From positions 124,001 to 188,000 of the forward strand of contig QXEO01000549.1 in NCBI GenBank assembly GCA_007115705.1: a stretch of DNA of 64,000 bases. Reading direction: 5' to 3'. The notes under the pieces were generated by a model. The model was not told the DNA's origin. It made no database searches and was given only the letters and a program-made list of their open reading frames with translations. How positions within the stretch are numbered: position 1 is the stretch's first letter; every line of letters begins with the position of its first letter. The position numbers and the translations under genes are program-made. Shown one piece after another: positions 1-12,886 of this stretch. This DNA comes from Dactylis glomerata (taxonomy: Eukaryota; Streptophyta; Magnoliopsida; Poales; Poaceae).

Positions 1-215
1 ACCTCCTATTTTTACTGAAGCTTCGCGAAGACCGAAGATGAGACAGAGGGGAGCCAGGGGCCAGGCTCACCATGGGGTGGCGCGGCCCAGCCCCTGGCTG
101 CGCCACCATATGGTGAGGCCAGGTGACCCACCTTCTGACGCTGTCCTTTCGCCTATAAGTTCCCCTCGACGGGAAAACACCCGCCGACAAAGTTGCCGCC
201 AGCAGGACCGCCCGG
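1..215 (+). repeat. Gypsy LTR fragment
   Basis: The GC-rich block with a TATA-like CCTATAAG near 152-159, followed by a CGACGGGAAAAC segment, resembles the promoter part of the LTR at 45288-46718 read on the opposite strand (that LTR has TATAAAAAG followed by GAGACGGAAAACC). It is therefore probably a truncated LTR of a related Gypsy family. Neither LTR end is visible and the left side lies outside the window. Confidence 0.5.
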
Positions 216-1625
216 TGGGTGGGGGGGAGCTGCGATCGACGCATTTAATAATAAAGATTTGGTGATTGACCTGTTCCATGGAGTTGACGACATGAGGGCT
301 ATGAGATTAGAAAGGAAATTAATTATCCCTTTAACTTTGCATTTGCATTTAATTCCTGATTTTTTGGGTTTGTACGGGCCTTTCTACCTTAAGGGTAGAA
401 TAGGAAGTCAAATGATGTTGTTGAAAAGTGGCTTCACCATCACCAACTTCTATTTAATAGTATTTAATAGTAAAGATTAACAGATGGCTCTAGACTCCAA
501 TCGTTAGAGTCAGATATGCACCTCATCATGTGTGTGTCTTCAACATAGAGAGACAATAATCAGCTGTTGGCAAAAGACATATGGTGAGAAAAAGATCTGA
601 TCTAAAATAGGGGTATGGTGTGGCTTTGCTTGATGATACGTACTCATTATACAGGACAGGAGCCAAGCGGCCTGACGATTTACCCCGAACACATCGAGGC
701 GATTTGGTCGTTGATGAAAAGGACACCGCCGCGGTCGTGCCACCGGATCGCATGCATGTGTGCATCTGCTAGGCCGAGTTCATGGTTATTCATGCATCCA
801 ACGCCTGCTGAAACTGTACTGGGAGGGAGATGGTGAGAGAAAACATGATAGGGATTAGTGGGTAAGTGAAGCGGAAGAGGCGAAAGATTTTAAGGAGGCT
901 GTACTTATGGGCTGCATGTGCGCCTAAGCATAGACTTTAATTAGATGGGCTGAATGGCTGGTTCGCTTTAGTTGAGAAGTTTAACAGAGACCAAACGACA
1001 ACGGGATTGATTTTTCTAAAGAAAAACTAAACGGTAATTACTGATATGGTTGTGGTGGGACCGTTGAGGTGACATAGTTGTATGTTGAGATAAATAAATA
1101 GGATAGTGAGGGTGAACTTCTTAATTAATTATATATAGAATACTTTGATTTTTTTAAAAAAATTGCAGCCAAACTAAGCCTAATTGGGGCTGCATCGTCT
1201 CAGTATTCGAGGTCGAGGCCCGCTAAGCTGTCAGGCCGAACGGGCGCAAGTCTGCACGGCCCGAGATGATCAACGCCCGCCCGCGGCATCTTATCCCGTC
1301 GCCTTTTCACTTCCGCGGTTCCGCCCCCGAACGGCGGGAGCACGCAGCTGTTGCCATCCCAACTCCACCGCGAGAAGCGGCTACTCCTCCTCTCCCCCGG
1401 AGAGCCGATCCACCGGGAGAAGCTACTTGCCTCTTCCTCGTCGTCGTGGAGAGACGAAAGCGGGCGGAGGAGCGCCGGCATCGGCGTCGGCGCGTCGCCG
1501 TCGGCGCTAGGCCGCCAGCGTGACGAAAGCGTGGTAAATCCTCGCTCCCTCTCACTTAAAAGTCAAATCCGATGCTCCGGTTGATCAGTAGCATCTACCC
1601 GGCGCGAAACCTAGCGCTAGCTGCT
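216..1625. other. Upstream region of the PGK-TrmB gene
   Basis: Positions 216-1180 are mostly AT-rich and show no convincing exon. Positions 1184-1620 are strongly GC-rich and contain purine-rich stretches typical of a grass promoter or 5' UTR, so the transcription start of the downstream gene probably lies here. No TATA box was assigned. Confidence 0.4.
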
Positions 1626-1645
1626 GTGATGCAGCATGTACGCCC

Positions 1646-4600
1646 ATGGCTAGCCCCCTAATTTGCAGCTCCGCAACTGAACGATCCCCATCCGCCCCTT
1701 CCACGGCCCCGCTGTACCGCGCCTGTGTGTGTCCTCCCGTTTTCCACCTTCATACTTACATTTCGACCTTCGCTGATTTACGGCTCGAATTTCACAGGCT
1801 GTTAAGATTTCGGAAGGAAGGCCGTCATGCAGACTCTCGGTGTTCAGTTGACCTCATTAACATCTCTTCGGCAAGAGCCATGGCCGCTATTCGGTGGATC
1901 CACCGAATGGACACGAGATAGCTGTGGCTTCTCGGGTGAGGCCGATGTTCAGTCATATTTTGTGATTCGACTTCTCAGGCCTCGTTCGGCGCTAGAGTAT
2001 TGTGGCGTTTTCCTGTGTAATATCCGGAGGGGATTTGGTGAAATCACTCCCTCACCCGATCCACTCCAAAACACTTCCCAATAAATACTCTAGCACCAAA
2101 ATATGTTTGGGACACCGGTTTTTGGAGACGTGTATCTGGAGACGTGTATGTGTATCGTACATAGTTTTGCACACACAGATAAAAACAAGATCTTTTTCAC
2201 ATGACATGAGCGCAGTTACAACAAGAATTTGGATTCAAGCAATATCATCAATAAATATATATTCCCTCCGATCGGAAATAAGTGTCGGTGACTTAGTACA
2301 AACTTTGTACTAAGTTAGTACAAAATCACCGACACTTATTTTCGATCGGAGGGAGTATTGTTTATAGCAACTGAGCACACCATAAAAACATCTAGTGCAT
2401 TTATAATTTTGATCACTTGCGCCTAGATAATTTTGATCTCTCACGTATCACTACATGAACATATCATCAGTTAAATACAAAAGTGGCTTTAAACAACAAA
2501 AACATCACATGTAGCATTACTGCAACAAGAACTTGTCTTTAACCTTAATCACTGTTATTTTGGTTCATATGCAACCATTCCCCTTTCCATTGTCATTTCG
2601 CTTCAGCCTAGAATTTTTTTGCTACACCAAATAGTCCTGCACAATAAACAACAACATATTATCAAGGAGGTCCAGCAGAAGTGATCCAACTCCTAGCTAG
2701 CACTTAACAAGTTCACATGAACAAAAGAAGAATAAAAGCAGCTAGAATTAATTACAAGTCTGAACTAATGAAGCGAATCAAGAACGGAAAAGAAAGCATG
2801 CAGGCAATAATCAACTATCTACATGGATCTCTATAAAACTACATATACATGTGGAACCAAATGATACTATGCTACTACTACCAGAAAGAATCAAGTACTG
2901 CTTCTTGGATAAGAACAAAATTAAGGTGAGGCCAGAAAAGAAATAATTCCCATCCTACCATCTTGAGCACAGAGACACAGTCCAAATTTTCAGAAAACTT
3001 GCTAAATAAGAACACATCAAACTAGCATCAATTCATAAGAAGTGCATCATCACCACGAGCAAACTAGAGAACCGTTATGTAGTATCAAAACAGAATTTGC
3101 TAGGACATTTAAGTATTTAACAATGATGCACTTTATGGTCAAGATCCAAACATGGAGCAGCAACAACAAATACAATCTTCTCATCAGCTGAAAAGCCCTC
3201 CAATGTTTTGAATGCATCCATGCATCTGCTGATACTGAAGGTTTGTGCAGCTTCTTGGTTAGCTTCTTTTTCTTTGATTTTCACCATGCATGAATTTGTT
3301 ATAAAGATAGAAAGTAACATGAGCCAAGCTGTTGTAGGTTCTAAACAAATATATTACTGGGTATAGCTTTTATGCAGAAGTACCAAAATATAACTGATCA
3401 TGCTCCTGATACTTGATCATTTCGTTGTACTAGTATGTGAGATGAATTGTCATAGACCATCAAACTTTGTGATGAAAATATAAAACAAAATTACTAGAGT
3501 ACTACAATGTGCTAAACTGCTGCCACAGTGAAAAAATTGAAAGTTGTGGCAGCAAAATATTTAAAAGGTAAAGTCAACCTCTTTTAAGATTTACATTTTT
3601 TTCCTAGAAACATATCTTCTGATAATTATACCCAAACTAGTCTTGTGTAAGAGCATGGGTTAGTGCTGCAGTAATATCAATACTATATCATTTACATTCT
3701 CCAGAAGGTTATAGCACCAAAATGCATCACACGGCATGTGTTCACTAAAATGAATTCAATTCCAGTGGTGATGTTACATATTACAACAGAACATTCTAAC
3801 CAGATTCGGTTTCATCACAAGACGCACCATTTAATGATGGAATACTTGACTGCTATATAAAAATTGACCATAGCTTGATCCCGTGGTTCATCTCTTTGGT
3901 AGACACTAGAACCAGAAGTATATTCAAGCCTAACAGTATTGGAGATGCAGCATTTTACTTGCCCGAATTGTTAGCAGCAACAGCAATCTTAAGCCAAGAA
4001 CAAGATCCAGACAACATCTCTAGCCAAGAACAAGAACCCTAATTCTAGCCACGAGACAACCATAATCCTGCTCATCTGGTAGTACACGGGGAGGGGAGGC
4101 GGAGAGGTGGTGCTTACAAACGTTTCCAGCTTGCCGGAGACGAGGGGCGGCGAGAGGTGGTCGGAGCCGACGGCGTCAGGAGCGGGCTGGAGCCGACGGC
4201 GTCAGGAGCTTGCAGCGTCGGCGGCGTCAGCTTTCCGGGAGGAATAGAGGCGGCAGCGTCCGGCGGCGGTGGCGGTATCAGGGCCGGCGGCGGTGGCGGC
4301 TCGGGGCGTCGCGACGGTGGCGGCTCGGGGCGTCGCGGCGGCGGCGTCTGCTTCGGCCCTGCGCCGCCAGAAGAGAAGACGCGAGGAGACGCGAGGGGGG
4401 TGGCCGGTCTCGATTCCACCCCAACCCGACGGGTCTTGGAGTGTTTTGTTGGGCCTTTCCCTGCCAAAACCGGCCCACCGAACAGCTTACGAGTGTTTTA
4501 TCGTGTCGTATTCGGGCTCGGATTTTACACTCGGAAACCGGCCCAAACACGAGGCAATACACTTGCTCCGAACGAGGCCTCATGGATTTTGGCATTTTGG

Positions 4601-7600
4601 GGGGCACGCCTTAAGTTGCACCAGTTTTCTGCCAGTTGTCTTGAATCGTGAGTTTCTTATTGTAGGGAGTCAAAAAGTGTTATGTAGAGTACAGTGCTGC
4701 CTGGTGCCACATTCTAGTTCTACAAGGGATGTAGCCCATCTTCAGAAGGAGGTACGCCAGAATGAACCGGATGCTAAATATGTAATGTTGAATATCAACC
4801 GTCGTCGTGTTTGATTTATGCTACAAGGAATATCAACCGCGGCAGAAAATAACAATATGGCATTGCATCTGTATTTCTTATCTCCTGTTGAATGATAAGG
4901 ATGACTGATCCTATTAGAACCGAGTGAGAAAAACAAACAGTATTTCTTTTCTATGGCGTAGTCATGCATGCAGTCCTCTCAAGCAGTATTTATTTTCTGT
5001 TTTTTCTCATAAATGTTAGGCATAGCATTTTAACCTACTTCCTGGTAGCATGAATTATTAACTTTTTTCTTTTACACATCTGTTTCAGGACAAATATTCT
5101 TGTGTTGATAGGTCAACATCCTATCTGCACGTGCAAACTCTTAGGAATTTCCCGATTGAAAAACTTTGTGGAGAGGTGGTCCTGGTGCGGCTTGATTCTG
5201 CAATTCTATTGGACCCTCTAGGCTCATGCAATTTGTCACTGAAAAGGACACTATCAACTATCAATTACTTGTACAAAGCAGGAGCGCAAGTGCTTCTAGT
5301 CACCAGCTGGGATCCAGTGCTCCAATCTGCCACCCCAATGCTAAAGTCAACTGAATCTGTTGCAGGTTAATTGACATCCATCTGCCAATATGCTTATCCC
5401 AATCTTTACACTGATAAGTTGTTACATATTGTTGTGTTTTAGGATCGGAAAACATATTTTCAGTTTACAACAGAACGATTCTAACACTAATAAGCCTAAA
5501 ATTACACACTTCTGAAAAGGATTACATGTTTCTGAAACACAACCCTGTAAATGTTTTGTATTATATTTGTAAACAAAAAACATCTGTATTTGAAGAAACT
5601 GAGTAAGAGTGCTATTGAGCACCAATGCATCTAATGTCTGGATGACAACATTTCCTGTTTGTGTCTTTTTCCATACTGTTGATGTTAATATACTGGTTTA
5701 GTTCTGTCATGTATTTTGAATCACATGTTAAGAATAATGGCAACTTATTCAGATTTTGTTCATTCTTGATAATGGAAAATAATGTCATAAATGCTGATCA
5801 TCAGACTACCTGTCATCGCTTCTTCAAGTAAAGGTCATCCCAGTGAATGGTGTCCCTTGTTTAACATCATTTAAGAAGGAAGAATGGGTGCAGAATGATA
5901 TTATCTTGTTTGAAAATCTTTTGAACTTCAGGGGAGAAAATGCAAACTGCAATGATTTTTCTCAGAAGCTAGCTTCAGGGGCCGCAGTTTTTGTGAACGA
6001 TTCTTTCTCAATGTCTCATAAGATTCGTGCATCAACTGTTGGCATCACTCGCTTCTGCTATGCATCTCTTGCCGGTTTTCAGTTTGAGGAGGAGCTTATG
6101 CAATTGCTAAAGATGACAGACACCACAAGGCGCCCATACATTGCAATAGTAATAATTGGTCCTTGTTTTATTTTCAGTTCATAGTATTATACAGCAAGTC
6201 ATAAACTTTTTCCAAGGTTAAGACAGTAAAACCTAAAAGACAACTTTCTTTAGTTCTATCTACTAGCTTTGGTTTTAACACCTCAATGTATTGAGTTTAA
6301 ATTTCCTTTGTTTTTGTTATCAAGTAAATTTGATTTGTGATCAAGAAAAGGAAAAGGTGTTTGATTCTACCTGCTCTGATCATCGGCATTGAAAATCTAA
6401 GCTATCACTTGTTTTGATGCCATGACTTGTTAAATACATACAGACACCAACCACATGCTCTTTTTCTTATTTTTCATTATGATCAGACCGACTACTTAAG
6501 TATTTTGCCAGCATCCATATGTCTAAGCATATAATTTAGTTTTTCTGTACAACATCAGATGATTAGAGCTGCACTTTTTGTCTTGTGTTATACTGATTAA
6601 TGGAGCAAAAATACTTGGTGCTATTTCAAAGTCTGGATGGTAGTATTGTACACACTGTAGTTTTTTAATTTCTCAAGTTCATTAGAAAGACTAATGCTTC
6701 AAGATATAGTGGATGATCAATGTATTCTCCTGTTATGTTCATGGTAGATAACAGACAAATTTAGTGGCTGTCCTAATGTAGGCCTCTTCAAGGTGGTAGT
6801 CGAGAATATTACGCTCATGATGTTCAATGATTAGTCCCAAATGACAATTGTGCACCAAATGATCCTTGGTCCTAGCAAGTGTTTTCTGTAAACAATCTGC
6901 AATCTGGATAAACACTTTGGATTAGGAACTATTTATGAGCGTTTTTATGTTATTTAGCCATATGGATCACTGATATTGTTGGTTATTGCAGATTGGAGGC
7001 AGCAACTTCTTGAGAAAGGCAACCGCGCTGCATATGTTAGCCTCTCAATGTGATGGGTTGTTCCTTGTTGGAAAATTATCATTTCAAATAATGAATGGCC
7101 TTGGAATTCCAGTGCCTTCTTGTTTAATAGAAAGAAATGCAACCAAGGAAGTACTACAATTTATCCAAATAGCTCATAGTAGGAATATTCCTATTTATTA
7201 TCCAACAGACCTCTGGTGTTTGAACAGCAATAACAATGAAACACTGGAAATATTTGACTCAGCTGAAGTATTGTCTGGTGAGTTTGATCAGGCTTTAGTT
7301 ATTTATATTTGTTCATCTGGTTCCAATACTCATCTCTTCTTTCTTGGTAATTCTTATACTATTCATTCTTTTGAATCAACATCCTGTTTGGGATACAACT
7401 CTCATTCATTTTCTTAACTTACATGCTAAAGTATAAGTTCTAGCAAATATGTACACGAATGGATGAGATGATAAATAATCAAAATGACTAAACATGAATG
7501 ACAAGGCTACTTATCCCTCCTTGGCCCCAAAGTTGCTACTGCTTGCTGCATGGCTGCTACCCACAGGACCATGCCCGTAACATTAGTTTCCCAACATTGA

Positions 7601-10600
7601 AAAAATAGAATGCTTGTTGCTGCTACCAGCTGCTGAAATTACCTGCATCTACAAAAAAGTTCACCTGATTTGATAAAAATACATGCTAATTAGTCCATTG
7701 ACTTTCTATTGTCGCTGTCTATGTCCCAAATTAATTGCCGCAGATTTGTCTAGATACACATGTATCTAGACGCGTTTTAGTGTATAAATACATGTGAATC
7801 TAGACAAATCCGCGACATCTAATTCTGGACGTGGGAGTAGTATTTTTGTTCTTCTATAGGTATATTCCTCAAAATTGCTTCAAGGGGTGATTTAGGTCAG
7901 TTAAGGCTTTCTACAATAAAGCTTTCTGAGGTCCATATATCTTCCAGGATTAATTGCTTTGGGATGGACACCGGTTGATATAGGGCCATCAACACTGGAG
8001 AGAATTTCTTCATTAATGCCATCATACAAGGTAAAAAATGATAATGCTACGAATGTGTTGACGTTTTATGTAGTGCATAAAAATAATATTAACTGAAATG
8101 TTTAAAACATATCACAGTTTTTCATGTGTCTGTTGTTAACTATGTACTCCCTCCGTTCCATATTAGTTGTCGCTGATTTAGTACATAAATCAGCGACAAC
8201 TAATATGGAACAGAGGGAGTACTATTTGAGCTGGGAACAAACTCCCAAAAAAAAATCCCATCTGCCATTCTTCCCCACCCCACCCCCTGCCACCATCCCG
8301 AGAATGTGCAGAAGTTCTGTGCATGACACAGACCCCGAACTGGCCAGGGCTTGGGAGGCTGTCCTTCTCCAGCGCCTCACACTCTGGAATCTGGCGGCGA
8401 CCGGCGAGCGTCTCATTTTATGCGGATGGCGTTGTCATCTTCTGCCATCCGGACATGACAGAGTTACTCGTGATTTTTGACTTACACATGTTCTTCAGCC
8501 AGCGCGGGGTTGCACACCAACTTTGCCAAGGATCGCACGCCCTGGCCTGAACTGCATTACATATCTGTTTTCTGTAAGCACATGCGCCTCACCACAGTGC
8601 AGGTCCTAGCCGAGTAAGGTTGTGAATTCCATGTCTTCTGTGTTGAATTGATTATCAGACCTTGGGCCAGCTGACATGGTTGTGCCTGCCTTTGACCTTG
8701 TTAGGAAATTCCCGCCACACCTGCCACACCCAGCTGACCTTTTTCTAGAACGCTTTTGTGCGTGGGTAGCACACACGGCAGGTGATCGGGGTTGCCATTA
8801 GCACTATCTTGACAAGAATCAAACTACAAAATATGCTCCAAAACATGTCCCACAGCTCCATAAGTTACTTCAGAAATGTGAGACGTCATAAGAATGAAGC
8901 ATTACTGACAGCAATACACCCTGAGCAACTTGAAAGCTTATGGTCGATATGTGATAATTCAGGTGCTCAGTTTACTTGGTGTAGTATCAAATATGAGTAC
9001 AGGACATTGATTGGAGTTCCTTTGTTTCTGTTATCAACATAGCACATGCTAATTCTTAGGAGATCCTTTTACCCTGTCAAGTCCTAAAATTCTTTATTTA
9101 TATATTTCCCACAGAAGATCCTATGGATCGGTCCTACAAGTTATGACGCAACCGAAGAATTTTCTGTTGGGGCAACACAGCTGGGTCTGATACTGGACAA
9201 AGCAAGTCATAATAGCTGTGATGTTATTTTAGTAGGAAGTGCAGCGTGCAAGGCAGTAAAAGGGATATCAGACTTCTCATCACAATACACAACATTTGAA
9301 AATGGATCTATTGTATGGGAATTTCTCAAAGGAAGAATATTGCCTGGTATTGCAGCATTGGATAAAGTACGTCGTGCTCTAGAATTACTATTTCTGTTAC
9401 TCAGTCCGTGAGTGCACTTAAAACGTTATCAAGATAAAAAAAAATTAAGCTGATGCTCTCAGCATGAGCACGTGTGTTGTATTATGCATGGCATAAATCT
9501 TACCTCAAGTCCTCAACATTTTCAAGACAAAAGGTGTAGCCTGATATCCTGATTTTCCTAGCATGCCAACAGATTTGTGCATACCTATACAATTAAACTC
9601 TCATTCTCAAGTGATCCTACTTTGATTTAACAATGTAAATATAAAATTTTCTTCAAGTTACATGTAAAAATCATGGAAGTTCTCTGTCTCTAAATTATTC
9701 AAGAGCACATTCCAATATTTCACATGGTCATTTTTTCTGTTCTATAGTGCTAAGAAGTGGTCATGTAATCTTCTAGATCACCTTACTCTTTTATGTGGCA
9801 CTTTCATTTGAAATTCCAGAGTACACAGTGCCACAGCTCACAAGTATACTAAATTAACAGAAAGGGATTGATCACCACAATCCTCTATTCCTTAACTAAA
9901 CTTGAACATATACAGTTGCATAAGAGATGATGAATATATCACATAAACAATTATTAAATAGGGATCCGTAGGAAAGTAATTAAATTGAGTTTTTGTACAA
10001 AAATTAATAATTAAACTGAGTTTTCCCGCTTCATATTTTTTGGCTACGTTTCTTGCTTCGTAGCACTAACTATCTCATTCTTGCAATAATTTTAGCAACT
10101 GCATTCATAAATTATGTTTGGTAGAAGAAGCATTCATTGCCCTGTGATGGATTCCGTTCATTTATGGAACAGATGTCTCAGAGGCATTCTCTTCTATTAT
10201 ATTTCCGTTGCATTTGACGGCATATTGACATGTTAATGTAATTTTTATCATTTTTCTTACCTAATAATTAAGTCAAATGAAGGTCCACTTTTTTTAACTA
10301 GCACTGATGCAATATTTTTCAAAAGTGGAAAAATTTTAAGTTTGTTTTTTACTAGTTATCTCGAATTCTTTATTTTTCATTAAAAAGAATCTTCTCTTTT
10401 TACAGAGTTACCCTTATAAGATCTCATGGGATGATGTCTTCTCTGACCCCGAACAACCATTGTTTGTTGACATAGGAAGTGGTAGGCCTCCCTTCCAGAA
10501 CATTCAATCCCAAATCATAGTATGTTGCATGAATAAATACAGATGGAGAAAACGATCATAGTATGTTGCATAAACGCAGATGGAACAAACAATCTTTTCC

Positions 10601-12886
10601 TGTAATTCTGGTATGCAGCACTAGTTTCAGTTAATGGTGCTAGCTGCTAACATCCAAATAGCTTTGTGATAGAAAACCATGAATGTGGCTGCTCTTACTG
10701 GTCCCATCTGTGAAATTGTCTAAAGTTGAAGTGCGGATCAGTATAACACATATCTTTTCTCGGGAGACTTAATCTCAGTTCCTATTCTGTAATGATCAGA
10801 AAATACTAGTTCATCCCATTTAAGTGTGACTGGCTTGTTTTTTACTTTATCAAAGTGCATGTTTGCATATGTATGTCACTGTAAATTACAAGAATACATA
10901 ACATTTTATAACTTCTTCATAGTTTATCTATTCCATCGATTTCTGAGGCCTTGCATCTCTGGTTCTTGCACCCTTCTCAAGTAAGTATATTTCTTAGTGC
11001 AGGAAATGGTTTGTTTCTATTCCAAATGGCTAGAAACTGGGAAGGTTCAAATTTTCTTGGGCTTGAGATGAATGAAAAGGTAATAACTGCATGTAGCCTG
11101 TATTGACAGAAGTGCTTCAACCTTTTTGTAACCCATTTTTCTGTAGCTTGTTGTAAGGTGCCTTCAGGAAGTAGCATCAGCTGGGAAAAGAAACGTGTAA
11201 GCATCTTATACATCTACTTTCAATAGCAGAACTATTGCTTCTTCCTTTCCTTTGCCTAACCCTTTATCTGCATGCCAGTGGTCTCAGTTCCAACAACTAG
11301 TCTGCTCAGATAATTATTCAGACAGAGAACAACCTTTCTGTGACCATGTCCACCTTGACTTGAAGCATCCCTTTTCAAATGTGGTTACTGGACAACTAGT
11401 TACTGAACTTGTCAGCGCATGTAGATTGGACTTAAACTTGTCAACTATGTAGGATGTTGAATTTTCCCAGTGTCATGAATTGATTAGGAACCTGACCACT
11501 CTCTATTCTCCGGCAATGAGTGACCCATTGGATCTCTTCACTTAAGGAGATGCCATTAAAATTGCGCACAAGCAGCAAACATATATGTATTTGTTTGGAA
11601 CGAGGTCAAACATACCTTTGCTTTATTGTATATCTCAAAAACGATCCAGATTCCATAATGGATGGTGGATAACATAATTCCAATTTAAAAATGTTGTGAG
11701 GAGTACATGTTACATTTTGGGCAAACGTTGTTGTATTAACCGTTCAAATTTAAATGGCATAGTTACTAATCGACAGGGGTATGCTTTGTTTGTCATTTTG
11801 TAGTCCTTACACGTAAAATTCTTCTAATAACTGTAACTGGATACAGTCAAAAAAAAAAAACTGTAACTGGTTCCAACAATTGTACGAATTTTGTTGTTAT
11901 CTGTATAGCTGGTTTTTTCTTTTCTTTTTTGTGGCTCCTTCTATTTCATTGTCAGTGATGCCGCCGTTTCTTTTCGACAGACATTTTCTATCAACAAATG
12001 CAACTTCCACCTTCCGCTCCATTATTTCAAGTTATCCTGGACAGTTGACTCTCGTCACAATACAGGTACACCTAACCCTTCAGTACTAAGTTATCCTGGA
12101 CAGCTGACTGTCCTCACAGTATAGGTATACTTAACTCCTTTGTTTTTCCTTCCGTAAAGGTGGTAAGCCCCAGTCTCTGCATCGACTTAACTCTTTAGTA
12201 CTGCTAGCTTATTTTTGTATGTGTTTGTATGCTCAATGGATGCTACACTACCTGGTGGATAACCTGCCTATCTTTTACAGTGATGGTCTTTTCTTTGCAG
12301 TGTCCAAATCCTGACTTCCACAAAGAGCATAATAGGTGGAGAATGGTACGAAGAATGCTTGTCGAAGCTGTTGCGGATCTTCTTCAGATCAATGGGAAGG
12401 TATCCTGTGTTCCCCACTTGTCCATTTCAATTGCTGAGCATGGTTACACTTTACACATCCCGCTGAAGCACGGAAACATGATAGTAACCAATCTAGTTCT
12501 TCAGAATTAGAACATGGTATGATGACCACCTATAGGCTTGACCCCTCAACGACATCTTGTATGCCCATATGCTTGTGTTGATTACGGCATCAAGCTCAGT
12601 CAGATGGTGAACATTTCGTTGCAGCTCGATCAAGAAAAGGAGCAGCTGTTACTAAATCATAAATCTGCACTTGCTGATGCAGATTTACTTACAGTCTGAT
12701 GTAGAGTCCGTCCTGCTCGGAATGAAAGAGCAGTTCATCTCTCATGGCAAGGGCCTGCTTGTGGTGGACGCGGATGACGATGACAATGACCGGATGGAGA
12801 ATCCGTTTGGCGTCATGTCGGACTGGGAGCGTCATGTCCTGGCTCGCGGAGCTCCAATGTACAGAACGATGCTACGCAAAGCGTGA
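1646..12886 (+). CDS. PGK-like / TrmB-type tRNA m7G methyltransferase fusion protein
   Basis: Thirteen exons in consistent phase: 1646-1724, 4666-4751, 5089-5365, 5805-6148, 6992-7277, 7948-8030, 9115-9366, 10406-10481, 11003-11079, 11147-11196, 11981-12065, 12301-12399, 12683-12886 (1998 nt, 665 residues). Residues 1-55 are serine/alanine-rich and could be a plastid transit peptide. Residues about 70-469 follow the whole phosphoglycerate kinase fold, but the catalytic motifs are altered: RLDSA (89-93) for RVDFN, VTSWDP (126-131) for SHLGRP, NDSFSMSHK (212-220) for NDAFGTAHR, GSAACKA (426-432) for GGGDTAA. Residues 470-665 match TrmB, which forms N7-methylguanosine in tRNA using S-adenosylmethionine: DIGSGNG at 491-497 is the SAM-binding motif, CPNPDFHKEHNRWR at 566-579 the PDP-like motif, and SDWERHVLARG the C-terminal signature. 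Exon 1 is inferred only from an ATG, a phase-1 GTGTGT donor and matching phase; exons 2-13 are well supported. The PGK part is probably a non-catalytic pseudoenzyme. Confidence 0.85.
2260..2357. mobile_element. Stowaway MITE
   Basis: A nearly perfect hairpin element: a CCCTCCGATCGGAAATAAGTG end and its reverse complement ending CGATCGGAGGGAG, flanked by TA. It is nested inside the Harbinger element. Confidence 0.9.
3117..3320 (-). pseudogene. Harbinger accessory (Myb-like) protein fragment
   Basis: A 67-residue ORF whose central part (KEKEANQEAAQTFSISRC and following) has the pattern seen at the C-terminus of Myb/SANT-like proteins of PIF/Harbinger elements: a charged helix followed by a C-M-x-L-x-x-L-E-G-x-S-x-D-E-K stretch. 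The remainder of that protein was not found, so this is a remnant. The assignment rests on family pattern and on its position between Harbinger ends. Confidence 0.45.
7715..7842. mobile_element. Degenerate Stowaway-like MITE in intron 5
   Basis: Imperfect inverted halves share AGATTTGTCTAGATACA on the left and its counterpart TCTAGACAAATCCGCGAC on the right, and the outer ends carry decayed CTCCCTCCGTCCCAAATTAATTG-type termini. It lies in intron 5 of the PGK-TrmB gene. Confidence 0.7.
8145..8221. mobile_element. Stowaway MITE in intron 6
   Basis: A compact 75 bp hairpin: CTCCCTCCGTTCCATATTAG and its inverted copy ending GAGGGAG, with a TA dinucleotide on each side. Transcribed as part of intron 6, it would fold into a near-perfect stem. 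Confidence 0.9.
8300..8570 (+). pseudogene. LINE reverse-transcriptase fragment
   Basis: The frame at 8323-8550 contains SFYADGVVIFCHPD, which matches the catalytic YADD region of plant LINE reverse transcriptases (typically SLYADDVVLFxxP), with the second aspartate replaced by glycine. Only about 75 codons are recognisable, inside intron 6 of the PGK-TrmB gene. Confidence 0.6.

Larger units (their letters stand above)
1978..4579 (-). mobile_element. PIF/Harbinger DNA transposon, degenerate
   Basis: The ends are perfect 12 bp inverted repeats (GGCCTCGTTCGG at 1978-1989, CCGAACGAGGCC at 4568-4579), flanked by TCA on both sides (1975-1977 and 4580-4582), the 3 bp duplication expected of Harbinger. 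Inside, on the minus strand, a GC-rich leader (about 4460-4118) ends in a GTAAGC splice donor. An ORF fragment at 3117-3320 (AQTFSISRCMDAFKTLEGFSADEK) resembles the C-terminal part of the Myb/SANT-like accessory protein of these elements. No transposase was found, so the copy is probably non-autonomous. It lies wholly in intron 1 of the PGK-TrmB gene. Confidence 0.85.

Noticed and set aside
4114..4467. Proline-rich minus-strand ORF
   Set aside because: No ATG start (TTG), low complexity, and it lies in the Harbinger leader ahead of a splice donor; treated as 5' non-coding DNA of the transposon.
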